Source: Deltaproteobacteria bacterium
GTDB lineage: Bacteria; Desulfobacterota; Syntrophobacteria; Syntrophobacterales; Thermodesulforhabdaceae
NCBI GenBank assembly: GCA_019309115.1
Contig: JAFDGW010000014.1
Span: 1 to 64,000, forward strand
DNA: 64,000 nucleotides
Direction of reading: 5' to 3'
Under the pieces are notes generated by a model that searched no databases, had not been told where the DNA came from, and saw only the letters and a program-made list of their open reading frames with translations. Below are positions 26,362 to 34,126 of this stretch, in pieces; position 1 is the stretch's first letter; each line of letters begins with the position of its first letter. Position numbers and translations under genes: made by a program.

Positions 26362-27389
26362 TACCCTAAAAACATTATAAAATTTTCCAAAAGCTTGAGG
26401 TTAAATGAGCTTTTCATTTCGTTGCACATTGTTTTGAGGGCTTCAAACGGGGAAAGAGCAGAGCGGTAAACTCGATTCATAGTGAGGGCGTCATAACAAT
26501 CTACAATATGGATTATTTGTGCCAAGGGATGAGTATCCTCGAGTGTTTTCTTTCCTGGATAACCGTTTCCGTCAGCAGACTCGTGATGTTCCAACGTTAT
26601 AATAATTGATTCTTTGGGCAATAGGCTGGTTTGCTTATCCAGTATTTCTTTGCCATAAATAGGGTGAGATTTCATGAGCTCAAATTCTTCTTTTGTTAAT
26701 GGACCAGGTTTATTTAGGATTTCTTCAGATATTTTTAGCTTTCCAATGTCGTGAAGAAGCCCACCCAACCCAAGTTGAAATATTTCTTCCTGCGTTTTGC
26801 CGAGGATCTTTGCAAAGCTTATGGCCAAGATGGCCACCTGTACGGAGTGGGCAAATAAATTGTAATCTTTCGCAAAAATTTGGATCAACAATGATGGATG
26901 AATGTCTTCGCTCATTGATATAAAATTGCTATAGATCTCAACTATAGATATTGCATGCTTGAAATTTTCACCAACTTTAGGATCGCTGAAAATACTTTTT
27001 ATGATGTAGGTGGCGTTTCTATAAAGTATTTCGTTTTTTTTGCTGGCTTTCAAATACGGATTCGTTACAAGTTCTTTCAAACGAATGGCAGAGCGTTTCA
27101 GGAATAGATTAAATTCTTCCTTATGAATAAAGACCTTAGTTACGTCTCTCTGTTGGAGGAATTTTTTGAATTCACCCGTAAGCTGACTGCCCGCTTTTAT
27201 GAGTGGTTGAAATTCAGCTGTGCCCGTTTCACGATCGCTCATGATAGGATAGTAAACAGTGAAAGATAAAGGCGTTTGAGTTGGTATGTCATTAAGGTCC
27301 ACAGCCACGTAATTATGAGCATCTTTAGAGGATTCAACGATTTTTTTATCGACTCGGAGGGTTTTGCTCTTAACTAGGAGTTGATCCAT
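26358..27389 (-). CDS. HD-GYP domain protein, probable cyclic-di-GMP phosphodiesterase
   Basis: About 343 residues. A divergent N-terminal region of about 130 residues is followed by an HD-GYP domain with GLLHDIGKLKI, KSHPIYGKEIL, LEHHESADGNGYP and HIVDCYDALT. The key metal and GYP residues are intact, suggesting c-di-GMP hydrolysis. The start at 27389 is chosen because GGGAGGG is spaced correctly; the frame extends further upstream but without support. It is separated by 175 bases from the permease gene upstream. Confidence 0.85.
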   Translation of the reverse strand: MDQLLVKSKTLRVDKKIVESSKDAHNYVAVDLNDIPTQTPLSFTVYYPIMSDRETGTAEFQPLIKAGSQLTGEFKKFLQQRDVTKVFIHKEEFNLFLKRSAIRLKELVTNPYLKASKKNEILYRNATYIIKSIFSDPKVGENFKHAISIVEIYSNFISMSEDIHPSLLIQIFAKDYNLFAHSVQVAILAISFAKILGKTQEEIFQLGLGGLLHDIGKLKISEEILNKPGPLTKEEFELMKSHPIYGKEILDKQTSLLPKESIIITLEHHESADGNGYPGKKTLEDTHPLAQIIHIVDCYDALTMNRVYRSALSPFEALKTMCNEMKSSFNLKLLENFIMFLGY

Positions 27390-27564
27390 GGAGCCCTCCC
27401 GCACTTTTGAACCAAAGCCAGATACAGGGAGAAGTGTTAATATTTCTAACATTATGTTTATACGTGAGCAAATTGATTTTATGGGAGGGCTGGATAATTG
27501 TGAGGTGGGGCATATTATACCCATGCCCCACTTTTGAAGATTCAATCCGAATTGAAGAGCAGAA

Positions 27565-29376
27565 TCAGGCGCCGTAGAAAAAGTATATCACTGAGAGTTC
27601 AACCACCAGGAATAGAATAGTCATAATTCCACCGGCTTTTGCATAATCAACGGTACGATAACCACCTGGTCTCATTATCAGAGCATTAACCTGGTGGGTT
27701 GGAAGCACAAAAGTGTTGGACGCTGAAAGTCCGACCACCAAGGCTGCCATGCGTGGATCCGCTCCTGCCATGACAGCCATATTCATGCACAATGGTACAA
27801 GAAGTACTGTTGCTCCAACATTAGATATTACCAGGGTAAAAAAGGATGTCATTACAGCAACGACCGTTAGTAGCCCGATTGGGGAAACTTGGCCAACCAA
27901 TTCCAGAACCTTCTTTGCAATGTACGCAGCAGTTCCGGTCTGCTCAAAGGCTATTCCTAGAGGGATTAAACCACCGAGCAGGAACACGGTCATCCAGTCG
28001 ACTGATTGATAAGCTTCATCAACAGAGAGCACTCCGGTGAGAATCATCCCCAGAGCCCCGGACATTAGAGCAACAGAAAGACGAATTTTTACGAATATGA
28101 CCAGAGTCAGGGCAAAAGCAAGCCAGAAAACGGCATATTTAGCCTTTTCTGGTCTAAGAATTTCACCTTCAAGGGGAGTTGCGAAGGTTAAAATTCTGGG
28201 CTGAGGCATGTTTTTTATCCGGTGAAAACGATCCCATGGGCCTTCAAGAAGGATAACGTCACCCATTCTGAGTTTCACATGGTTAATTCCAGAAATGTAG
28301 ATTCTGTCTCCTGTGTTTATTGCCAAAGGATTTACGCGGAAGCTGTTTTGAAAGTCGGCTTCTTCAAGAGTTTTACCGATTAATTCCGACCTTGGAGATA
28401 CGACGGTTTCCACAACACCGGCATTGGTTCGGGCAAAATCGTCTGCAAAAAGATCGAGGCTATCTTTCAAAGTCCACCCTTTATCTTCTACCAGTTTCTG
28501 GACGCGCTCAATTTTACCCATAACCACTATCGTATCCCCAGGGGATATGGTGTCCGTTTTACGAATCACCCTTCGTTTTTTGCCAGTTTTGGCATTGCCT
28601 ATGGCTACGACCGTTACCAGATAGTCGCGCCTTATACTCAACTCTTGAAGGGTTTTTGGACCATCAAAATCCTCGGGAATGTCCACTTCGTAAGGCTGCT
28701 CAAAAACCTTGTAAACTTCCAGAAGCCTGGTCGTGATACCTACGTCGCTTTCTCCCGATCCGGCGGGGAGAACAAATTTGCCGAAAATAAGAAAGTAAAG
28801 AATCGCACTCGCTAAAAGACAAACGCCTATCGGGGTTTGGGTAAATAAACCAAAAGGTTCCAATTTCTTGCCTTCTAGGACAAGAAGGTCATTCAAAAGA
28901 ATAGTAGGACTTGCACCGACTAGTGTAAGGGTTCCACCAATGATGGCACAAAATCCCATTGGCATGAGAAGCCTTGAAATAGGTATGCCGAGCCTTTTTG
29001 AAATCCTCTGGGTTGCTGGAAGGAACAATGCTGCGGCGCCAATGTTTTGCATCATGCTAGATATAACTCCTACAGTGCCTGCAACTAGGCACATGATACG
29101 TCGTTCACTCCGGCCGCCCAATTTGATAATCGGAGTCGCAACCTTGTTCATGACACCTGTTTTATCGAGGCCCGCTCCTATGATAATGACTGCAATAATC
29201 GAAACAACGGCGTTACTACTTAACCCCGAAAATGCCTGCTGGGGTGTTACGAGTTTCATAAGTGGGAGAAGCACCATCATGATAATGCCAACAACATCTA
29301 CCCTGACCCATTCGAAAACAAAGAGAATGATCGCCAGTGTAAGAACACACAGGGTAAGAATCATATCCGGTGTCAC
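27565..29376 (-). CDS. SLC13/DASS-type anion permease with TrkA-C (RCK_C) domains
   Basis: A 603-residue membrane transporter. Two sets of hydrophobic segments flank a cytoplasmic middle region (about 200-400) that contains two RCK_C-like domains (SIRRDYLVTVVAIGN and SPRSELIGKTLEEADF). The C-terminal signature ASNTFVLPTHQVNALI and LVISNVGATV fit the divalent anion:Na+ symporter superfamily; sulfate or dicarboxylates are plausible substrates. AGGAGGG sits 6 bases before a GTG start at 29376. A 31-codon ORF precedes it in the same transcript. Confidence 0.87.
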   Translation of the reverse strand: MTPDMILTLCVLTLAIILFVFEWVRVDVVGIIMMVLLPLMKLVTPQQAFSGLSSNAVVSIIAVIIIGAGLDKTGVMNKVATPIIKLGGRSERRIMCLVAGTVGVISSMMQNIGAAALFLPATQRISKRLGIPISRLLMPMGFCAIIGGTLTLVGASPTILLNDLLVLEGKKLEPFGLFTQTPIGVCLLASAILYFLIFGKFVLPAGSGESDVGITTRLLEVYKVFEQPYEVDIPEDFDGPKTLQELSIRRDYLVTVVAIGNAKTGKKRRVIRKTDTISPGDTIVVMGKIERVQKLVEDKGWTLKDSLDLFADDFARTNAGVVETVVSPRSELIGKTLEEADFQNSFRVNPLAINTGDRIYISGINHVKLRMGDVILLEGPWDRFHRIKNMPQPRILTFATPLEGEILRPEKAKYAVFWLAFALTLVIFVKIRLSVALMSGALGMILTGVLSVDEAYQSVDWMTVFLLGGLIPLGIAFEQTGTAAYIAKKVLELVGQVSPIGLLTVVAVMTSFFTLVISNVGATVLLVPLCMNMAVMAGADPRMAALVVGLSASNTFVLPTHQVNALIMRPGGYRTVDYAKAGGIMTILFLVVELSVIYFFYGA

Positions 29377-29397
29377 AGCGCTCCCTCCTGATTTTCG

Positions 29398-29493
29398 TTA
29401 TTGCTTTTTCTTCTTTCCTTCATGCCTGAAGGCAAAACAAATCAGGAATGTTATGAGAACAAAACTCAACCTGAGCCAAAAATCAAATCCCAT
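29398..29493 (-). CDS. 31-residue single-span membrane protein upstream of the permease
   Basis: ATG at 29493 with a perfect AAGGAGG site, stop at 29398. The product has one hydrophobic helix (about residues 6-22, with LSFVLITFLICFAF) and a basic tail ending GKKKKQ. It ends 21 bases before the GTG of the permease. Small single-span partners are known for several transporters, so a stabilising or regulatory subunit is a reasonable guess, but no family is recognised. Confidence 0.6.
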   Translation of the reverse strand: MGFDFWLRLSFVLITFLICFAFRHEGKKKKQ

Positions 29494-29530
29494 CCAATCC
29501 CTCCTTGTGATATATTTTACAAGCAAAGTC

Positions 29531-29575
29531 AAAAAAAATTTCTTTCCCGGTGGAACAGTGTTCCACCGGGAAAGA
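29531..29575 (-). terminator. Intrinsic terminator after the stress-type protein gene
   Basis: On the minus strand a perfect 15-bp stem (arms at 29575-29561 and 29555-29541) with a 5-base loop is followed by AAATTTTTTTT. It lies between the stress-type gene and the 31-residue ORF, so the permease operon needs readthrough or its own promoter. Confidence 0.9.
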
Positions 29576-29582
29576 CGTTATC

Positions 29583-30161
29583 TTATGCCACCGACGACAC
29601 CGCATACACGGGTATAACATATTCGTCGTCTTTTGCAACTTCCGGCAGGGCTTCAGGTTCGCTGATGACGAATTCCACTCTTTTGAGTTCTCTAACTGCT
29701 TCCTTTATACACTGATCCAGATCGCCCACTTTGACAATATGTTCGAAGGGAATGTTCTTGAGTTGGGCTTCTCTATAAAAATCCTTCACACTTTCCTGCG
29801 AAGCCGATTTGAATCGCTCTTCAATGATGGAACAATAAGGAGCAACAGGTTCCGTTCCTTGGTGGGGCATATCCAGAACGTTCATGGCCACTATTTCATA
29901 GCCCATCCTATCGGCAAAGCCCAGAGCGTAGTCCATAACCTTCTTGGAAAAGCCTTCGTTGGGGCTCACAACTAGAATTTTCTTAGAAACTGCTTGTGCT
30001 TCATCGCTAATTTTCTTGGCTTCTTCATGCAATCCCGCTTCGGCAAAAGCTATGGCTTCCGTCGTGGATTCAATAGACTCCCTCAGCGTGCTTTTTTTCT
30101 TGACATCTACTCCCTCTGCTTCGGAAGTTTTCCTAAATTTTGCTTTGATTTTTTTCAACAT
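29583..30161 (-). CDS. Universal-stress-like protein with N-terminal helical extension
   Basis: A 192-residue protein. Residues 1-58 are charged and helical, including ESTTEAIAFAEAGLHEEAKK; from about residue 60 (KKILVVSPNEGFSKKV) it resembles a USP fold, ending with a strand YVIPVYAVSS. The usual G-2x-G-9x-GS nucleotide loop is not visible, so ATP binding is doubtful. Its helical extension resembles the 56-residue protein encoded just upstream. Position next to the SLC13 permease suggests a link to it, which is inference. Confidence 0.7.
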   Translation of the reverse strand: MLKKIKAKFRKTSEAEGVDVKKKSTLRESIESTTEAIAFAEAGLHEEAKKISDEAQAVSKKILVVSPNEGFSKKVMDYALGFADRMGYEIVAMNVLDMPHQGTEPVAPYCSIIEERFKSASQESVKDFYREAQLKNIPFEHIVKVGDLDQCIKEAVRELKRVEFVISEPEALPEVAKDDEYVIPVYAVSSVA

Positions 30162-30187
30162 ATCTATATCCCCCCTTTCATTATTTT

Positions 30188-30358
30188 TCAGGTTTTGTAT
30201 ACCCTTGGACGTGGACGCTGAGTCGTTCGTTTTACGTCCTTCTTTCGATCAACTCTTTCTTCTTTCCTCAGCATCCGTTCCGCTTCGTTGAACTCCCCGG
30301 CTTCGGCGAAAGCCACCGCCGCCGCCAGTGCTTCCAGTTTTTCTTTTATTCGCTTCAT
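30188..30358 (-). CDS. 56-residue helical, highly charged small protein
   Basis: ATG at 30358 with GGGAGGG upstream, stop at 30188. The N-terminal half (LEALAAAVAFAEAGEFNEAE) resembles the helical extension of the next gene's product, sharing the pattern AFAEAG then EA; the C-terminal half is very basic (RKKDVKRTTQRPRPRVYK). It is 26 bases upstream of that gene, so they are probably co-transcribed. Function unknown; nucleic-acid or acidic-partner binding is possible. Confidence 0.55.
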   Translation of the reverse strand: MKRIKEKLEALAAAVAFAEAGEFNEAERMLRKEERVDRKKDVKRTTQRPRPRVYKT

Positions 30359-30501
30359 TTTTTTGCCCTCCCTGCTTTTTAGGTTTTGCTTTCACTTGCT
30401 TTTTAAATCAAAGGGTGTACCAACAGCGGAAATGAGCTATAACTGCTTGATGTGACAAAGAAAAATGATATAACTATCTCCAACGCCAATTATGGATATA
30501 A

Positions 30502-30516
30502 GTTGCACAGTGCAAC
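30502..30516. promoter_or_regulatory. TTGCA-N3-TGCAA palindrome upstream of the Lon-receiver operon
   Basis: A perfect 15-base palindrome, GTTGCACAGTGCAAC, about 100 bases before the gene. Partial copies of the TTGCA arm follow at 30532-30536 and 30569-30573, and a second complete TTGCA-N3-TGCAA lies at 30589-30601. The position suits an enhancer site for a sigma-54 activator, possibly the regulator encoded by the third gene. Confidence 0.55.
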
Positions 30517-30577
30517 ACTGAGAGAATTTGATTGCAAAATATTAGAAAACTCAACAAGATAGGGAATGTTGCACTGT

Positions 30578-30601
30578 TGGAAGATGTGTTGCAAAATGCA
30601 A
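30578..30601 (+). promoter_or_regulatory. Candidate sigma-54 promoter overlapped by a second palindrome
   Basis: TGGAAGATGTGTTGCA (30578-30593) has GG and GC at exact sigma-54 spacing with a perfect TTGCA -12 element. The palindrome TTGCA-AAA-TGCAA (30589-30601) covers the -12 box. The predicted start near 30604 is only about 14 bases before the ATG, leaving just room for the CGGAGG site. Confidence 0.5.
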
Positions 30602-30617
30602 TATCTCGGAGGAAAAA

Positions 30618-32636
30618 ATGATTTTTTTCAAAAAAGCAGACCGTCCGCTGGAGGAGCCGGAAGAAGGCATATCTACAGATCTGGAACAACTGGAAAAGCG
30701 CTTGGAAAATGCCCAGTTACCAGAAGCAGTTTACAGGGTTGCACTTAAAGAGTTAGAAAAACTAAAATCTATCGACTCGTCAATGGCTGAGTACGGGATT
30801 GGCATTAATTACCTTGATTTTTTGCTGTCTCTTCCTTGGGACAAGTATACTGAAGATAATCTTGATCTCCAGAGGGCAGAGGAAATCCTCAGCGCCGAAC
30901 ATTATGGGCTTGGTCACGTAAAAGAAAGGATTCTTGAATACCTTGCCAGCAGAACGCTATGTTTATTGCAAACCTTTCGTGTTCTTGTGGTTGATGATGA
31001 GGTAATTGCTCGGACGAATCTTCAGTATGTTTTGAAAAAAGAAGGGTATGAGGTCGATACGGCGGAAAACGGTCTGAAAGCCTGCGAAAGGCTAAAGGAG
31101 AAGGACTATGACCTGGTTCTTGCCGATTTGAAAATGGACAAAATGGACGGGCTTCAACTTCTGGACGCAGTAAAAAGATTATCGTCTTCCACCGATGTGG
31201 TCATAATTACAGGGTACGCGACTGTCGGCACGGCCGTAACGGCCCTACGAAAGGGCGCAGTCAATTACCTGTCCAAGCCAATTGACCTGAATCAACTCAG
31301 GCAGGTGGTGGCTGAAATAAAGGAAAGGAGAAAGCACCTTCACATGTCACGAGGTCCCGTTCTGTGTTTTTTGGGCCCGCCCGGTACAGGGAAAACATCC
31401 ATAGGACGATCTATCGCTCATGCGCTGGGGCGTAAATTTGTCCGTATGTCTCTTGCAGGTTTGAGGGATGAATCTGAACTTAGGGGGCACAGGCGAACCT
31501 ATGCTGGAGCTATGCCGGGAAGGATTATTCAAGAAATCAGGCGCCTAGGTGTTAAAAATCCGGTCTTTATGCTTGATGAACTTGACAAGGTGGGACAGGA
31601 TTTTCGTGGCGATCCGTCGGCAGTGCTTCTGGAAGTGCTTGATCCGGAACAAAATGCCCATTTCGTGGATTATTACCTAGATGTGCCCTTCGATCTTTCC
31701 AGGGTGATGTTCATAGCCACTGCAAACGAGATAGAACACTTGCCTGCACCGGTGCGGGATAGATTGGAAGTAGTAGAATTTTGCGGCTATACCGAAAAGG
31801 AGAAACTAACGATAGCCAAACACTTTATTCTTCCTAAACAGCTCTGGGAGCACGGCCTTCGGGAAAAAGAGATAAAAGTGGATGATAAGGCTTTGCTTAT
31901 TATAATTCAAAACTATACCAGGGAAGCTGGAGTCAGGCAACTAGAACGCGAGATAGCAGGACTTTGTCGTAAGCTTGCTCGACTTCATCTTGCCAGCAAA
32001 CAGGCCCTGCCTATTGGCTCAATAGACGAGGACGTGGTGCACGATTTGCTAGGGCCACCCAAGTATCTCCATGAAGTGGCAATGGCTAAACACCGGGTAG
32101 GGGTTACGACAGGGGTTGTGTGGAATGCTTTTGGTGGAGAAATAATCTTTGTTGAAGCGGCGAAGATGAAGGGTGATCGTCAGCTCATACTCACGGGTTC
32201 ACTGGGCAGTGTTTTAAAAGAGTCGGCTCAAACGGCCCTAAGTTATGTGCGTAGCCGGGCCGAACACTACGGCATAGATCCGGACTTTTTTAAGGACATG
32301 GACATTCATATTCACATTCCCGCAGGGGCAGTGCCAAAGGACGGACCATCTGCTGGAGTGACCGTAGTTCTGGCGCTGATTTCTCTACTTACCGGACGCC
32401 CCGCAAGGAGAGACATTGCCACTACAGGCGAGCTTACTCTGAGTGGCCGTATCCTGCCCGTTGGGGGCGTTCGTGAGAAGATTTTAGCAGCCCAGAGGGC
32501 CGGTGTCCGAACCCTGGTATTTCCGAAAAAGAATGAAGTGGATGTTCGAGCACTTGAGCCTGAAATTACTGAGGAAGTAGAGATAGTTTTAGCAAACGAG
32601 TTGGATGAAATAGTAGATCTCGTTTTATTGCCATAA
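30618..32636 (+). CDS. Lon-type AAA+ protease with inserted response-regulator receiver domain
   Basis: A 672-residue fusion. Residues 30-113 match the Lon helical region (INYLDFLLSLPWDKYTEDN and HYGLGHVKERILEYLASR). A complete receiver domain follows (about 119-235) with acidic pair D126-D127, phospho-acceptor D170, T198 and K220. The AAA+ module resumes with Walker A GPPGTGKT (253-260), Walker B FMLDELD (317-323) and Lon-specific RDESELRGHRRTY. The protease domain has catalytic S578 in KDGPSAG and K621. The N-terminal LAN substrate domain is missing. It lies in an operon with a histidine kinase and an NtrC-type regulator, so phosphorylation control of proteolysis is the likely role (inference). 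Confidence 0.93.
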   Translation: MIFFKKADRPLEEPEEGISTDLEQLEKRLENAQLPEAVYRVALKELEKLKSIDSSMAEYGIGINYLDFLLSLPWDKYTEDNLDLQRAEEILSAEHYGLGHVKERILEYLASRTLCLLQTFRVLVVDDEVIARTNLQYVLKKEGYEVDTAENGLKACERLKEKDYDLVLADLKMDKMDGLQLLDAVKRLSSSTDVVIITGYATVGTAVTALRKGAVNYLSKPIDLNQLRQVVAEIKERRKHLHMSRGPVLCFLGPPGTGKTSIGRSIAHALGRKFVRMSLAGLRDESELRGHRRTYAGAMPGRIIQEIRRLGVKNPVFMLDELDKVGQDFRGDPSAVLLEVLDPEQNAHFVDYYLDVPFDLSRVMFIATANEIEHLPAPVRDRLEVVEFCGYTEKEKLTIAKHFILPKQLWEHGLREKEIKVDDKALLIIIQNYTREAGVRQLEREIAGLCRKLARLHLASKQALPIGSIDEDVVHDLLGPPKYLHEVAMAKHRVGVTTGVVWNAFGGEIIFVEAAKMKGDRQLILTGSLGSVLKESAQTALSYVRSRAEHYGIDPDFFKDMDIHIHIPAGAVPKDGPSAGVTVVLALISLLTGRPARRDIATTGELTLSGRILPVGGVREKILAAQRAGVRTLVFPKKNEVDVRALEPEITEEVEIVLANELDEIVDLVLLP

Positions 32637-32662
32637 TAAATGCTGATTGGGGGAAGATTGCA

Positions 32663-34126
32663 ATGAAATGGCCCTTTGCAAAGCTAAACATAAGACAGAA
32701 GATTGTAATTAGCTTGATCTTCATTGCACTTATAATGTCGCTTATTGCTGGTTTTTCTTATTATTTGCTCACGGAAATGGAACGAAAAGTTGAGTTTATT
32801 CAGAGATCTGATGACCTGAGAAATGCAATCTTGGAGATTCGCCGTTTTGAAAAGAATTTTTTTCTTTATGGTTCACCTTCGACCTTAGAGAAAATAGAAG
32901 ATTATATCGAACAGAGCCTTAAACTTATTGATAGAATATCCTTTAAAACTAAAGGATTGAGGGGTAGTAGTTACCTTGGAAGGATCAAGAATGGGTTGAT
33001 GGAATATCGTGAGCTCGTGCGGCAGCTAAAAAAGCGCTATCCTAAAAAAGGTAGTAATGACTTTAACAAGTTTCAAAGTAAGCTTAGAAAAACCGGGAGG
33101 GAAGTTACGGAAATTGCAGAGGAACTGGTTCTTTATGAGCGTAAGAGAGTTATCGACATAATCAACCATCTAAGAACTCAACTAGTGGGGTCACTTATTG
33201 TGGTTCTCATTGGTGGGATTTTTCTTATTCCGTTTGTTGCAAAGAGAATTGTTCGTCCCCTCAAGGTCATAGAAAAATCGATGCTTAGGATTGCCGGAGG
33301 AGATTTCAGACCTCTTCCCGTCCTGGCCACTTACGACGAAACCCAAAGGGTTGTTGAAGCTTTTAACAAAATGGTTGCAGAACTGGAACGTCGCCAGGAA
33401 CAGCTCATACAGGCCAGGAAGATGTCTTCTCTCGGAATACTCACATCTGGCGTTGCCCATCAGTTAAACAACCCCTTAAATAACATTTCAACGTCATGCC
33501 AGATTTTGATGGAAGATATGGACTCTCTCGACCCCGATTTTGTGAAAACCATGTTGCACAACATTGCCCAAGAAGTGAATCGTGCAAGGGAAATAGTACG
33601 AGGTCTGCTGGAGTTTTCAAGGGTCAGGGAGTTTTCGCTCACGCCGGTTTCTCTTAAGGATGTGGTAGATAAAACGGTTCGTCTTGTATCAAGTCAGGTC
33701 CCGGCCAATGTTGAAATAAGGGTAAAGGTACCTGATCAGCTGATTGTTGAAATAGACAGTGCCCGCATGCAACAGGTTTTCTTGAACCTTATCATGAATG
33801 CTATTGACGCTATAGGCGAAAAAGACGGTTTTGTTGAAATAGAAGCCTGGAAAGATGAAAATGCCCGAAAAGTGTTTATTGAAGTGCGGGATACCGGGTC
33901 TGGAATTCCTGAAGACGTGCTTGAGAAGGTGTTTGACCCGTTTTTTACAACTAAAGAGGTTGGATCGGGAACAGGACTGGGGCTTTCCATTGCTTACGGC
34001 ATCGTGGAGAAACACGGAGGTAGAATATCGGTAAGGAGCAAAGTGGGAGAGGGAACCGTTTTTACCATTGAACTTCCAATCGATAAAGAGTGTCAAGAGC
34101 CTGGCGGTAAAGGAGTGGTTTCGTAA
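32663..34126 (+). CDS. Membrane-bound sensor histidine kinase
   Basis: A 487-residue NtrB-type kinase. Two transmembrane helices (about 13-36 and 172-194) bound a helical periplasmic domain, followed by HAMP (RIVRPLKVIEKSM). The phospho-accepting histidine is H266 in SGVAHQLNNPLNN, and the ATPase domain shows the N-box NLIMNAIDAI, DTGSGIPE and GTGLGLSIAYGIV. It stops directly against the start of the regulator gene. Two receivers in the same operon (in the Lon fusion and in the regulator) are its likely phosphorylation targets. Confidence 0.92.
   Translation: MKWPFAKLNIRQKIVISLIFIALIMSLIAGFSYYLLTEMERKVEFIQRSDDLRNAILEIRRFEKNFFLYGSPSTLEKIEDYIEQSLKLIDRISFKTKGLRGSSYLGRIKNGLMEYRELVRQLKKRYPKKGSNDFNKFQSKLRKTGREVTEIAEELVLYERKRVIDIINHLRTQLVGSLIVVLIGGIFLIPFVAKRIVRPLKVIEKSMLRIAGGDFRPLPVLATYDETQRVVEAFNKMVAELERRQEQLIQARKMSSLGILTSGVAHQLNNPLNNISTSCQILMEDMDSLDPDFVKTMLHNIAQEVNRAREIVRGLLEFSRVREFSLTPVSLKDVVDKTVRLVSSQVPANVEIRVKVPDQLIVEIDSARMQQVFLNLIMNAIDAIGEKDGFVEIEAWKDENARKVFIEVRDTGSGIPEDVLEKVFDPFFTTKEVGSGTGLGLSIAYGIVEKHGGRISVRSKVGEGTVFTIELPIDKECQEPGGKGVVS

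Noticed and set aside
28868-29617. 249-codon plus-strand frame
   Set aside because: Antisense to the SLC13 permease gene and rich in residues produced by reading membrane-protein codons backwards; no ribosome binding site.
30407-30422. Minus-strand TGGTACACCCTTTGAT as a sigma-54 promoter for the 56-residue gene
   Set aside because: The -12 element has GA in place of GC, an essential position, so the match is too weak to list as a promoter.
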